Positions 31,942 to 40,485 are shown, counted from the stretch's first letter. The stretch is DNA of 64,000 bases from Streptomyces sp. HUAS ZL42 (GCF_040782645.1 NZ_CP160403.1:3534001-3598000), one strand, 5' to 3'. Translations and numbers: made by a program. The notes: generated by a model not told the origin, from the sequence alone.

Positions 31942-33408
31942 TTACTTCTGTGCCCGCACCGGAACGTCCAGGATCACCTGGGTCCCCCGCTCCGGCGCCG
32001 GGACCATGTCGAACGTACCGCCCAACTCGCCCTCCACCAGGGTCCGTACGATCTGCAGGCCCAGGTTGCCCGAGGTGTGCGGGTCGAAGCCGGCGGGGAG
32101 GCCCACGCCGTCGTCCTGGACGGTGACCAGGAGGCGGGCCTCCTTGGTGGTGCCGCCGCGGACCGCGGAGACCTCGACCGTGCCGGTGTCGCCCTCGCGG
32201 AAGCCGTGCTCGAGGGCGTTCTGGAGAATCTCCGTCAGCACCATGGAGAGCGGGGTGGCCACCTCCGCGTCCAGGATGCCGAAGCGTCCGGTGCGGCGGC
32301 CGACGACCTTGCCCGGCGAGATCTCGGCGACCATCGCGAGGACCCGGTCGGCGATCTCGTCGAACTCCACGCGCTCGTCCAGGTTCTGCGAGAGCGTCTC
32401 GTGCACGATCGCGATCGAGCCCACGCGGCGCACGGCTTCCTCGAGGGCCTCACGGCCGCGCTCGGACTCGATGCGCCGGGCCTGGAGACGGAGCAGGGCG
32501 GCGACCGTCTGGAGGTTGTTCTTCACCCGGTGGTGGATCTCCCGGATGGTGGCGTCCTTGGTGATCAACTCGCGCTCGCGCCGGCGCAGTTCGGTGACGT
32601 CGCGGAGCAGCACCAGCGAACCGATACGCGTGCCCTTCGGCTTGAGCGGGATCGCACGGAACTGGATCACCCCGTCGTTGGCCTCGATCTCGAACTCGCG
32701 CGGCGCCCAGCCGCTGGCGACCTTGGCCAGCGCCTCGTCGACCGGGCCCCGGGTCGGGGCGAGGTCGGCCGTGGTCGTGCCCAGGTGGTGGCCGACGAGG
32801 TCGGCGGCGAGGCCGAGGCGGTGGTAGGCGGAGAGTGCGTTCGGGGAGGCGTACTGGACGATGCCGTCCGCGTCGAGCCTGACCAGGCCGTCACCGACGC
32901 GCGGGGCCGCGTCCATGTCCATCTGCTGGTTCGGGAAGGGGAAGGACCCGGCCGCGATCATCTGCGCCAGGTCGGACGCGCTCTGGAGGTACGTCAGTTC
33001 GAGCCGGCTCGGGGTGCGCACGGTGAGGAGGTTGGTGTTGCGGGCGATGACCCCGAGGACGCGGTGCTCCCGGCGTACGGGGATCGACTCGACCCGGACC
33101 GGGACCTCCTCGCGCCACTCCGGGTCGCCCTCGCGCACGATCCGGCCCTCGTCGAGCGCGGCGTCGAGCATGGGGCGGCGGCCGCGCGGGACGAGGTGGC
33201 CGACCATGTCGTCCTGATACGACGTCGGTCCGGTGTTGGGCCGCATCTGGGCGACCGACACGTACCGCGTGCCGTCGCGGGTGGGGACCCACAGGACGAG
33301 GTCGGCGAAGGAGAGGTCGGAGAGCAACTGCCACTCCGAGACCAGCAGGTGGAGCCACTCGAGGTCGGAGTCGTCGAGTGCGGTGTGCTGGCGTACGAGT
33401 TCGTTCAT
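31942..33408 (-). CDS. PdtaS-like sensor histidine kinase (GAF-PAS-HisKA_2)
   Basis: 488 residues from ATG 33408 (MNELVRQHTALDDSDLEWL). An N-terminal GAF-like domain (about 20-155) is followed by a PAS domain (about 175-285, GLVRLDADGIVQYASPNALSA), then the HisKA_2 dimerisation box with the phospho-acceptor His in REIHHRVKNNLQTVAALLRL near 300, and the ATPase domain (LTEILQNALEHGF, DDGVGLP, NLGLQIVRTLV). No membrane segment: a cytoplasmic sensor. Mycobacterial PdtaS partners with PdtaR, an ANTAR RNA-binding response regulator; no such regulator is in the window, so the partner is encoded elsewhere. Confidence 0.9.
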   Translation of the reverse strand: MNELVRQHTALDDSDLEWLHLLVSEWQLLSDLSFADLVLWVPTRDGTRYVSVAQMRPNTGPTSYQDDMVGHLVPRGRRPMLDAALDEGRIVREGDPEWREEVPVRVESIPVRREHRVLGVIARNTNLLTVRTPSRLELTYLQSASDLAQMIAAGSFPFPNQQMDMDAAPRVGDGLVRLDADGIVQYASPNALSAYHRLGLAADLVGHHLGTTTADLAPTRGPVDEALAKVASGWAPREFEIEANDGVIQFRAIPLKPKGTRIGSLVLLRDVTELRRRERELITKDATIREIHHRVKNNLQTVAALLRLQARRIESERGREALEEAVRRVGSIAIVHETLSQNLDERVEFDEIADRVLAMVAEISPGKVVGRRTGRFGILDAEVATPLSMVLTEILQNALEHGFREGDTGTVEVSAVRGGTTKEARLLVTVQDDGVGLPAGFDPHTSGNLGLQIVRTLVEGELGGTFDMVPAPERGTQVILDVPVRAQK

Positions 33409-33791
33409 GGAGGGCACGTTGCGAGCGTACCTGGGGGTTTGTGCGGGCCCGAAATACGGCCGGGCGCCGGTACGGGGCCGGGAGAACGCCCCCGGAAAAC
33501 ACCCGCGGGCCGCGGCGCCTGGGAGGGACCCTCAACCCTCCCGGCACCGCAGCCCGGAGCAATATCGGCCACGGGGTGTGCGGTCCCGATCGGCCGAAGG
33601 ATGAGGAGCCGGGGCAGTCAGGGCAGAGAGCTCCGGATCCTCGATCCGCCTTCCTGTGCGGGGAAGACGGAGGCTTCGCAATTACTTCTCCGCATTGTGG
33701 ACTAGACCACTGTGCGTGTCCATGCGTTGGAGCCTGTTTGTTGTTGTCTTTTTCGTCGGCTGGTCGGACGCCCTGGCGTCCACCGTGCAGC
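33409..33791. other. 383-bp gap upstream of the sensor-kinase gene
   Basis: No gene is visible. It contains a DasR-type operator at 33696-33711 about 290 bp above the kinase start, followed by a T-rich patch (TTTGTTGTTGTCTTTTTCG) at about 33737-33757 toward the tetR stop codon. Confidence 0.5.
33696..33711. promoter_or_regulatory. DasR-type operator (dre), orphan
   Basis: TGTGGACTAGACCACT matches 14 of 16 positions of the DasR consensus A(C/G)TGGTCTAGACCA(C/G)T, with a perfect right half. Both flanking genes are on the minus strand, so it lies upstream of the PdtaS-like kinase gene and downstream of the tetR gene. Confidence 0.7.
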
Positions 33792-34439
33792 CTAACGCGT
33801 GTGGGTTCCTGTGCGGGGCCAGACGGCCATGGCAATTTCCGCGACCCTCTCCAGTTCCTCACGACTCGCCCCGTCCCGTGCCTGCTGCGACATGCCCTGG
33901 AACACGGCCGCGGCATGGCGGGCGAGCGCGGATGCGTCGGTGTCAGGCGGAAGTGCGCCGGTGGCGACGTCCGCGCGGATGCGGCTCTCGATGGCCGAGA
34001 GGTGCGCCTCGCGCTGCCGGCGCAGGGCGTCCCCCACCTCGGGGGTCGTGCAGTTGGTGGCCGCGTGGATCATCAGGCAGCCGTACGGATGCCCGGGGTC
34101 GGTGAACTCCGCGGCGGCCTCGCGCAGCAGCCGCGAAACCGCGGCGCGGGCGGTCGGCTCCTCCTCCACGGCGCGCTCCTGGAACAGACCGTACGTCCCC
34201 GCGTAGACGCGCACGGCCTCCTCGAACAGCGACCGCTTGTCACCGAAGGCCGCGTACAGGCTGGGGGTCCCGATGCCCATGACCCGGGTGAGGTCGGAGA
34301 CCGAGGTCGCCTCGTAGCCGTGCTCCCAGAAGGCCATGACCGCCTTCTCCAGCGCGGCTCCACGGTCGAAGGAACGGGGTCGGCCGCGGGGTTTGGATAC
34401 GGTCCCGGCCTGCGCCTGGATCTGGGGGGTGTCCACCAT
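33792..34439 (-). CDS. TetR/AcrR-family regulator
   Basis: 215 residues. The helix-turn-helix is at about 28-60 (AALEKAVMAFWEHGYEATSV, SDLTRVMGIGTPSLYAAFGD, KRSLFEEAV), preceded by an arginine-containing KPRGRPRSFDRG arm. The C-terminal domain includes YGCLMIHAATNCTTPEVGDAL, as in QacR/YcdC-like redox- or drug-responsive regulators. TATAAA lies 8 bases before the ATG with no ribosome site, so the transcript may be leaderless; a near palindrome (TAGCGCACACTA) overlaps this promoter and may be its operator. It is divergent from nagB. Confidence 0.85.
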   Translation of the reverse strand: MVDTPQIQAQAGTVSKPRGRPRSFDRGAALEKAVMAFWEHGYEATSVSDLTRVMGIGTPSLYAAFGDKRSLFEEAVRVYAGTYGLFQERAVEEEPTARAAVSRLLREAAAEFTDPGHPYGCLMIHAATNCTTPEVGDALRRQREAHLSAIESRIRADVATGALPPDTDASALARHAAAVFQGMSQQARDGASREELERVAEIAMAVWPRTGTHTR

Positions 34440-34520
34440 GGGCGCATTTTATAGCGCACACTAGAGAAATGTCGGGGTTGTTGCACGGGAGACCTGGGAG
34501 GCTCGTCCCCGCTCTGCTAG

Positions 34521-34536
34521 ATTGGTCTAAACCACA
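34521..34536. promoter_or_regulatory. DasR-type operator (dre) upstream of nagB
   Basis: ATTGGTCTAAACCACA matches 13 of 16 positions of the DasR consensus and lies 36 bp before the nagB start. DasR repression of nagB through such a site, relieved by glucosamine-6-phosphate, is established in S. coelicolor. Confidence 0.85.
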
Positions 34537-34571
34537 TACCTTGCAGCCCTCTTCAGAACGGCAGGCCCAGC

Positions 34572-35357
34572 GTGGAAGTAGTCATCGTTCCGGACGCCGA
34601 GGCGGGCGGTGAGCTGATAGCCGAGGCCATGGCGCAGCTCCTGCGACGCAAGCCCGGCGCGCTGCTCGGGGTGGCCACCGGCTCGACCCCGCTGCCCATC
34701 TACCAGGCGCTGACGGCCAAGGTGCGCACGGGCGCGGTGGACACCTCCCGGGCGCGGATCGCCCAGCTCGACGAGTATGTGGGGCTGCCGGCGGAGCACC
34801 CCGAGTCGTACCGCTCCGTGCTGCGCCGCGAGGTGCTGGAACCGCTCGGGATCGGGATGGACGCGTTTCTGGGGCCCGACGGCACCGCCGAGGACGTGCA
34901 GGGGGCGTGCGAGGCGTACGACAGGGCGCTGGCCGAGGCAGGCGGTGTGGACCTGCAGCTGCTCGGCATCGGGACGGACGGGCACATCGGCTTCAACGAG
35001 CCGTGCTCCTCGCTGGCTTCGCGGACCCGGATCAAGACGCTGACCGAGCAGACCCGGGTCGACAACGCACGCTTCTTCGACGGTGACATCGAGCAGGTGC
35101 CTCACCACGTCATCACGCAGGGCATCGGCACCATCCTGGAGGCACGGCACCTGGTGCTGCTCGCCACCGGTGAGGGCAAGGCGGACGCGGTCGCCGCGAC
35201 CGTCGAGGGGCCGGTGGCCGCGGTGTGCCCCGCCTCCGCGCTCCAGCTGCACCCGCACGCCACCGTCGTCGTCGACGAGGCAGCCGCGTCCAAGCTGAAG
35301 CTCGCGGACTACTTCCGGCACACATACGCCAACAAGCCGGAGTGGCAGGGGATCTGA
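34572..35357 (+). CDS. nagB: Glucosamine-6-phosphate deaminase
   Basis: 261 residues from GTG 34572. It converts glucosamine-6-phosphate to fructose-6-phosphate and ammonia, feeding chitin-derived amino sugar into glycolysis. Diagnostic segments: GVATGSTPLPIYQAL near residue 33-47, Asp67 in AQLDEYVGLP, GIGTDGHIGFNEPCSS near 135-150, and LLATGEGKADAV near 195. The length equals the bacterial family norm. A DasR operator lies 36 bp upstream, tying it to the das genes downstream. It ends at a strong shared hairpin. Confidence 0.95.
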   Translation: MEVVIVPDAEAGGELIAEAMAQLLRRKPGALLGVATGSTPLPIYQALTAKVRTGAVDTSRARIAQLDEYVGLPAEHPESYRSVLRREVLEPLGIGMDAFLGPDGTAEDVQGACEAYDRALAEAGGVDLQLLGIGTDGHIGFNEPCSSLASRTRIKTLTEQTRVDNARFFDGDIEQVPHHVITQGIGTILEARHLVLLATGEGKADAVAATVEGPVAAVCPASALQLHPHATVVVDEAAASKLKLADYFRHTYANKPEWQGI

Positions 35358-35367
35358 ACCACGGAAG

Positions 35368-35411
35368 ACGCCGGTGCCGGCCACCTCGCGGGAGGTGGCC
35401 GGCACCGGCGT
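35368..35411. terminator. Bidirectional terminator between nagB and dasD
   Basis: Two perfect 20-base arms, beginning ACGCCGGTGCC and ending GGCACCGGCGT, around a GCGG loop form an uninterrupted stem just past the nagB stop codon. It also stops the das transcript coming from the other side. Confidence 0.9.
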
Positions 35412-35535
35412 TCCAGGGGTCGTTCTCCAGGGCCGCCAGCCACGCGTTACGGCGTTCGTCCCGGGGACGGACCAGGATGCGCCGGGCGCCGGCCGCCTCA
35501 GCGAGGCGACCGACGACCCGCGTTCCGGGGATCAT
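35396..35535 (-). pseudogene. Degenerate duplicate of the dasD 3' end, coupled to dasD by ATGA
   Basis: A frame starting ATG at 35535 overlaps the dasD stop as ATGA and gives MIPGTRVVGRLAEAAG, then ARRILVRPRDERRNAWLAAL. This resembles the C-terminal segment of DasD itself (LPGTETG, then GDRRIVAVVRDEHRHSWMAAAL), about 250 bp away in the same orientation, with matching DNA words such as AGGGCCGCC and GTTCGTCCCGG. After about 46 codons the frame enters the terminator hairpin and then antisense nagB, so it is not an intact gene. Confidence 0.5.
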
Positions 35536-37025
35536 CCCCCCGCGATGACCTCCGCCGCCGCGCGGCCGCAGACGCGGGCCGCGCCATGGGTGGCGATGTG
35601 GAGGGCACCCCGTGGTGCGGCCTGGGGGACGCCCATCTCGACCACGATCGTGTCGGGGCGGGCCGCCAGCAGGGTGTCGAGGGCCGCCGCCATCCAGGAG
35701 TGGCGGTGTTCGTCCCGGACGACGGCCACGATCCGACGGTCGCCGGCCGCCGTCAGCGCCGCGCCTCCCGCGTCCTCGCCCGTGAAGCTGCCGGTCTCCG
35801 TGCCGGGCAGCCGAAGGGCCAGTTCCGCGGCCACGCCCCACGGGGTCTCGTCGCCCACGGCGAAGTTGACGACGGGGGTGAGGGCGGCGACGTAGGGCGC
35901 CTCGGTGAGCGGGGTGAAGTCCTGCGCGCCGGTGATCCGCAGCGCGCGGCGGGCGGCGACCAGGCCCACCTCGGGTCGTGGCACGGCGGCGCCCTTGGCG
36001 ACGGAGACGGTCCACCGCGCCAGGGCCCGCACGCGTTCCGCCGCGTCCGCCAGGCGCTCCTCGGCCAGTTCGCCCGAGCGCACCGCCGCGACCAGGGCGT
36101 CGCGCAGACGTCGTACCGTCTCGTCGTCCGCGAGACCGCCGCCCACGCAGATCGCGTCGGCGCCGGCGGCGATGGCGAGGACGCTGCCGCGCTCGATGCC
36201 GTAGGTGCCGGCGATGGCCTGCATCTCCATGCCGTCGGTGACGATCAGACCGTCGTAGCCGAGTTCGCAGCGCAGCAGGTCCGTCAGGATGCGGCGGGAC
36301 AGCGTTGCCGGGCGGTCGGCGTCCAGCGCGGGGACCAGGATGTGGGCGGTCATCACCGCGCGGCTTCCGGCGGCGATGGCCGCGCGGAACGGGGCGAGTT
36401 CGCGCTCCGCCAGCACCGCCGCGTCCACGTCGATGCGCGGCAGGGCGTGGTGGGAGTCGACGGCCGTGTCGCCGTGGCCCGGGAAGTGCTTGGTGCAGGC
36501 CGCGACACCCGCCGCCTGGAGGCCGGTGACGTAGGCGGCGGTGTGCCGCGCGGCCAGGCCGGTGTCGGCGCCGAAGGAGCGGACACCGATGACCGGATTC
36601 GCGGGGTTGGAGTTCACGTCCGCGGACGGGGCCCAGTTGAGGTTCACCCCGCAGGCGGCCAGCCGGCTGCCGAGCTCGAAGGCCACCTCCCGCGTCAGCT
36701 CCACGTCGTCCACCGCGCCGAGGGCGTGGTTGCCGGGGAAGCTGGAGCCCGTCCGCACCTCAAGGCGCGTGACGTCCCCGCCCTCCTCGTCGATCGCGAC
36801 CAGGACGTCGTCGCGTTCGGCGCGCAACTGGGCGGTCAGGGCCTCCAGTTGCTCGGCGGAGGCGATGTTCCGGCCGAAGAGGCCCACGGAGGCAAGGCCC
36901 TCGCCCAAGCGGCGCAGCAGCCAGTCCGGGGCAGTGGTGCCCAGAAAGCCCGGCTGGAGGACGGTCAGGGCATCACGTGTCAGGGTGTCCGCAGCGGGTG
37001 CGAGTGTCGTCATGGGCGGAGTCAT
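35532..37025 (-). CDS. dasD: Glycoside hydrolase family 3 beta-N-acetylglucosaminidase
   Basis: 497 residues from ATG 37025, which overlaps the dasC stop (ATGA). The NagZ-type GH3 domain shows GLFGRNIASAEQL near 48, AIDEEGGDVTRLE near 78, CTKHFPGHGDTAVDSHHALP near 195 (the His/Asp acid-base dyad of NagZ-like GH3 enzymes), and IVTDGMEMQAI near 265 with the Asp nucleophile. No signal peptide: it acts in the cytoplasm on chitobiose imported by DasABC. The C-terminal 150 residues form an extra domain. It is the last gene of the dasBCD transcript. Confidence 0.93.
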   Translation of the reverse strand: MTPPMTTLAPAADTLTRDALTVLQPGFLGTTAPDWLLRRLGEGLASVGLFGRNIASAEQLEALTAQLRAERDDVLVAIDEEGGDVTRLEVRTGSSFPGNHALGAVDDVELTREVAFELGSRLAACGVNLNWAPSADVNSNPANPVIGVRSFGADTGLAARHTAAYVTGLQAAGVAACTKHFPGHGDTAVDSHHALPRIDVDAAVLAERELAPFRAAIAAGSRAVMTAHILVPALDADRPATLSRRILTDLLRCELGYDGLIVTDGMEMQAIAGTYGIERGSVLAIAAGADAICVGGGLADDETVRRLRDALVAAVRSGELAEERLADAAERVRALARWTVSVAKGAAVPRPEVGLVAARRALRITGAQDFTPLTEAPYVAALTPVVNFAVGDETPWGVAAELALRLPGTETGSFTGEDAGGAALTAAGDRRIVAVVRDEHRHSWMAAALDTLLAARPDTIVVEMGVPQAAPRGALHIATHGAARVCGRAAAEVIAGG

Positions 37026-37915
37026 CCCTTTACTGCGCCGGAGGTCAGGCCCGAGGCCATGTTCTTCTGCACGAACATGAAGAAGACGACGACCGGGATG
37101 GCGATGAGCGTGGACGCTGCCATCAGCGCGCCGTAATCGGTGCCGCGGGACGTGGTGAAGTTCATCAGCCACACGTTCAGCGTGTACTTGTCGTTGTCCT
37201 GGAGGACGATGTAGGCCAGCAGGTACTCGTTCCAGGCGTTGATGAGCGAGAAGATCGAGGCGGCCGCGAGGCCCGGCGCGAGCAGCGGGAGCACCACGCG
37301 CCAGAAGGCGCCCATCCTGCTGCATCCGTCCACCATCGCGGACTCCTCCAGCTCCTTGGGGATGTTGACCACGAAGCCGCGGATCATCCAGGTGGCGAAG
37401 GGCAGCGTGGAGACCAGGTAGAGGACGATGACACCCCAGTACTGGTTGAGCCCGCCGAACTCGTTGAGCTGGATGTAGATGGGGATGAGCATTGCGGTCG
37501 GCGGCAGCAGCTGGACCGCCAGCAGCACGATCATGAAAGCCTTGCGGCCGAGGAACTGGAAGCGGCCGATCGCGAAGGCGGCGATCGTCGACAGGAGCAT
37601 CCCGCCGAGCACGGCGCTGCCGCAGATGATCAGGCTCGACTCGAGCGCCGACCCGAAGTTCGGCATGTCGACGGCGCGTTGGAAGTTGTCGAGCGTGAAG
37701 GAGCTGGGCCACAGCGTCTGGTCGTAGCTGCGGATCTCGTTGTTCGGCCGCAGTGCGCTGATCACCAGCCAGTAGACCGGGAAGGCCATGAACACGAAGG
37801 CGAGCACACCGACGAGGTTGTGGACGTGCCGGCTCCCGCTCTTGCGATCGGGGCGGAACGCGGGATTCTTCCCCGAAGGGCGGACCGTCCCGCGGTCGGT
37901 TGCGGTGGCGCTCAC
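37022..37915 (-). CDS. dasC: Chitobiose ABC transporter permease DasC
   Basis: 297 residues from GTG 37915, overlapping the dasB stop by GTGA. Six membrane helices are visible, starting with NLVGVLAFVFMAFPVYWLVI, and the carbohydrate permease EAA loop is at about 195-215 (ELEESAMVDGCSRMGAFWRVVLPLLAPGL). It is the second CUT1 permease of the DasABC chitobiose importer. An Arg/Lys-rich cytoplasmic N-terminus of about 30 residues precedes the first helix. The ATPase is not encoded here; Streptomyces uses the shared MsiK. Confidence 0.95.
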   Translation of the reverse strand: MSATATDRGTVRPSGKNPAFRPDRKSGSRHVHNLVGVLAFVFMAFPVYWLVISALRPNNEIRSYDQTLWPSSFTLDNFQRAVDMPNFGSALESSLIICGSAVLGGMLLSTIAAFAIGRFQFLGRKAFMIVLLAVQLLPPTAMLIPIYIQLNEFGGLNQYWGVIVLYLVSTLPFATWMIRGFVVNIPKELEESAMVDGCSRMGAFWRVVLPLLAPGLAAASIFSLINAWNEYLLAYIVLQDNDKYTLNVWLMNFTTSRGTDYGALMAASTLIAIPVVVFFMFVQKNMASGLTSGAVKG

Positions 37916-38937
37916 TCGACCTCTCCGATCTTGAGGAGCTGACGCAGGTAGTAGACGGCCACGCCGGACAGCAGCAGGACCGTGATCAGGGAGATGGCGG
38001 CGCCCTGGCTGAAGGAGTTCGACTCGAACGCCTTCTCGTAGTAATAGGTGCCGAGCAGGTTGTACTCGGGTTCCGGCTTGTTCCCGCGGATCAGGAAGAC
38101 CTGGCCGAAGACGTTGAAGTCCCAGATCACGGACAGCGTGGCGATCATCTGGAAGACCGGCTTGATGACCGGCCAGGTGACGTAGCGGAAGACGCCGGCG
38201 GTGCCGGCACCGTCCAGGGAGGCCGCCTCCTCCAGCTCCTTGGGGACCTGCGTGAGGGCCGCGTACAGGGTGATGACGACGAACGGGACGGCGCCCCACA
38301 CGACGACGGCTCCGATGATCAGGAAGCCCTGCTTGGGGTCGAGCCACCAGTTGTGGCCGCGGAAATCGAGCCCGAGGTATTTCGTCAGCACCATGTTGAG
38401 GACGCCGTAGTCGGAGTCCGCGAACCAGCGGAAGATCGAGGTGGCCACGAGCAGGGGCATGGCCCAGGCGGCGACGAGGGCGCCGGTGAGGGCGAGGCGC
38501 AACCCTCTAGCCATGCGCTGCATCGAAAGGGCGAGGAACAGCCCGATGCCCATGGTGGCCACGACACAGACGGTCATGAAAAGGACGGTGCGCCAGACTA
38601 CGTCCCAGAACTCCCCGTCACCGAAGATGTTGGTGAACTGGTCGAAGCCCACCCAGGGTGCCGCTTCCCCGGTCCACAACTCGCGCCTGCCCACGTCCTG
38701 GAAGGACATGATCACCGTCTTGATCAACGGCCAGACGAACACCGCGGCGAGCGCGACGATGGTCGGGGCGATCAGCAGATACGGCAGAAGCGGACCCGCG
38801 CTGCGCTTCCTGGCCACCCCGGCCGGCCCGCTCCCCGCGGGGCCGGGTGTTTTCGCCGGGGTTCCGGATTCCGGTTGCCCGGGCTGACGCGGGACGGGGA
38901 CCGGAGGGTCGGCTGCTTTCATGTCGGCGGCACTCAC
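37912..38937 (-). CDS. dasB: Chitobiose ABC transporter permease DasB
   Basis: 341 residues from GTG 38937, or from ATG 38922 five codons later. A Pro-rich cytoplasmic N-terminus precedes six membrane helices (LLPYLLIAPTIVALAAVFVWP first). The EAA loop is QVPKELEEAASLDGAGTAGVF near residue 235. It pairs with DasC to import N,N'-diacetylchitobiose delivered by DasA. The 3' end overlaps dasC. A stable hairpin lies between dasA and this gene. Confidence 0.95.
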   Translation of the reverse strand: MSAADMKAADPPVPVPRQPGQPESGTPAKTPGPAGSGPAGVARKRSAGPLLPYLLIAPTIVALAAVFVWPLIKTVIMSFQDVGRRELWTGEAAPWVGFDQFTNIFGDGEFWDVVWRTVLFMTVCVVATMGIGLFLALSMQRMARGLRLALTGALVAAWAMPLLVATSIFRWFADSDYGVLNMVLTKYLGLDFRGHNWWLDPKQGFLIIGAVVVWGAVPFVVITLYAALTQVPKELEEAASLDGAGTAGVFRYVTWPVIKPVFQMIATLSVIWDFNVFGQVFLIRGNKPEPEYNLLGTYYYEKAFESNSFSQGAAISLITVLLLSGVAVYYLRQLLKIGEVE

Positions 38938-39047
38938 TGTGCTGGCCTTCCGTTCGGACCGGTTAACCGGAGGGCGGGGCGGCGGTCTTCGCTTCGGGTC
39001 CGCCGCCCCCGGCGGGGCGATTCAGGAGGTCACTGAGTCGGGGCCGT

Positions 39048-39082
39048 CCGTCGACGGGCCGGTAGGGACGGCCCGTCGACGG
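39048..39082 (-). terminator. Attenuator or mRNA-stability hairpin between dasA and dasB
   Basis: Arms CCGTCGACGGGCCG (39048-39061) and CGGCCCGTCGACGG (39069-39082) make a 14-bp perfect stem with a 7-base loop just after the dasA stop codon. It has no U tract, so partial read-through is likely, which would keep dasA mRNA more abundant than dasBCD. Confidence 0.8.
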
Positions 39083-39101
39083 ATCGGTGACCTCGTCGAG
39101 G

Positions 39102-40403
39102 TCAGGAGGCCTCGTTGATCAGGCCGTCGATCTGCGCGTCGGCGGCCTTGGTGGCCTCCGCGACCGACTTGCCCTTGAGGATGTCGAGCAGCATCAGCTC
39201 GAGCGTTTCCTTCTTCTCGACCCCGGCCCAGCCCGGGGCGATGGGGGTGAACCAGGCGTCCGGCACGGCGTTGGCGATCGGCGCCGTCTCGGCCTTGCTC
39301 TTCAGCGGCTCCAACTGCTTGGTGTTGTTCGGCAGGATGTTCTTGGCCGCGAGCGCCGCCTCCGACTTCTCGTTGGTGAACAGCGAGATCCAGTACTCCG
39401 CCAGGTCCTGGTTCTTGGACTTGGAGACGGTGGCCAGGTCCGAGCCGCCGATGAACGACGGGAGCGCCTTGCCGTTCGGGCCGGGCATGCCGGCGGTGCC
39501 GATCTTGTCCTTCAGCTTCGGGTTGCCGTTCGCCGCCGGGTCGGTGACGCTTCCGGCCTCCCAGCCGTTGCCGTAGATCAGGGCCGCCTTCTCGTTCGCC
39601 ATGACGTTGGCGTGGTCCTGCTCGTCCTTCGTCTGGTCACCGTGGTTGTACTTCTTGACGAGGTCGACGAAGTGCTGGATGCCCTGCTGGGCCTCCGGCG
39701 AGGAGAGCGTGGCCTTCCACTTCTTGGCGGACTCGTCGTACTCGGCGATCTTGCCGCCGTACGCGGCGACGTACGACATCGCGGCGTACCAGTAACGGCC
39801 CGGCAGGTAGAGGGGCGAGAAGGCCTTGTCCTTCGCGCCGTACTTCTTCTGCAGCTTGTCGAGCGCCGCGGTCAGGTCCGTCTCGGTCGTGGGGAGCGTG
39901 TCGCTGCCCGTCGCGCCCTTGAACATGTCCTTGTTGTAGATCGCCACACGCGCACCGGCGTAGTAGGGCACGCAGTAGAGCTTGCCCTCGTAGCTGCAGG
40001 TGTCCTTGAGGCCCGAGATCCAGGTGTCGGAGTTGTCGTACTTCTTCGGGTCGATCTCACCGAGAGCGCCGTTGAGGATGTAGGTCATCGTCTCGGTGTT
40101 GCCGAGTTCGACCACGTCGGGGAACGAGTCGCCGGAGAGTGCCGCGTCCAGCTTCTTGGTCTTGTCGCTCCACTGCTGGTACTGGACCTTGACGTTGACG
40201 CCCGGGTACTTCTTGTTGAACTCGGCGTTGGCCTGCTTGACCAGCTCCGGCCAGGTGCTCTGGGCGTCCGTCATGAGCCAGACGGTCAGATCGCCCTTGC
40301 GGTCCTTCGGATCCTTGGCCGACTCACCGTCGCCGCCCCCACACGCAGCGATGGAAACCATCATGCCCGCGATACCGATCGCGGCTATCAGCTTGCGCTT
40401 CAC
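39102..40403 (-). CDS. dasA: Chitobiose-binding lipoprotein DasA
   Basis: 433 residues from GTG 40403, after GAGGAGGG. The lipoprotein signal has a KRK start, a hydrophobic core and lipobox SIAAC (Cys at 21). The mature protein is a CUT1 solute-binding fold: DLTVWLMTDAQSTWPELVKQ, ALSGDSFPDVVELGNTE, and a C-terminal region with WAGVEKKETLEL. It captures chitobiose outside the cell. Two DasR operators lie 83-122 bp upstream. DasA is known to influence morphological development in S. griseus and S. coelicolor. Confidence 0.96.
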   Translation of the reverse strand: MKRKLIAAIGIAGMMVSIAACGGGDGESAKDPKDRKGDLTVWLMTDAQSTWPELVKQANAEFNKKYPGVNVKVQYQQWSDKTKKLDAALSGDSFPDVVELGNTETMTYILNGALGEIDPKKYDNSDTWISGLKDTCSYEGKLYCVPYYAGARVAIYNKDMFKGATGSDTLPTTETDLTAALDKLQKKYGAKDKAFSPLYLPGRYWYAAMSYVAAYGGKIAEYDESAKKWKATLSSPEAQQGIQHFVDLVKKYNHGDQTKDEQDHANVMANEKAALIYGNGWEAGSVTDPAANGNPKLKDKIGTAGMPGPNGKALPSFIGGSDLATVSKSKNQDLAEYWISLFTNEKSEAALAAKNILPNNTKQLEPLKSKAETAPIANAVPDAWFTPIAPGWAGVEKKETLELMLLDILKGKSVAEATKAADAQIDGLINEAS

Positions 40404-40485
40404 GCCACCCTCCTCAGGGATGCCACAAACCCCCCTGCCTCCCTGCGGCTGACCTGGGTCTGCGCTCGGGGCCGGGACCTGGACC

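Noticed and set aside
35536..37136. Long + strand frame (516 codons) opposite dasD
   Set aside because: Third-position GC bias favours the minus-strand gene, and the + strand product is Gly/Val/Arg low-complexity sequence without motifs.
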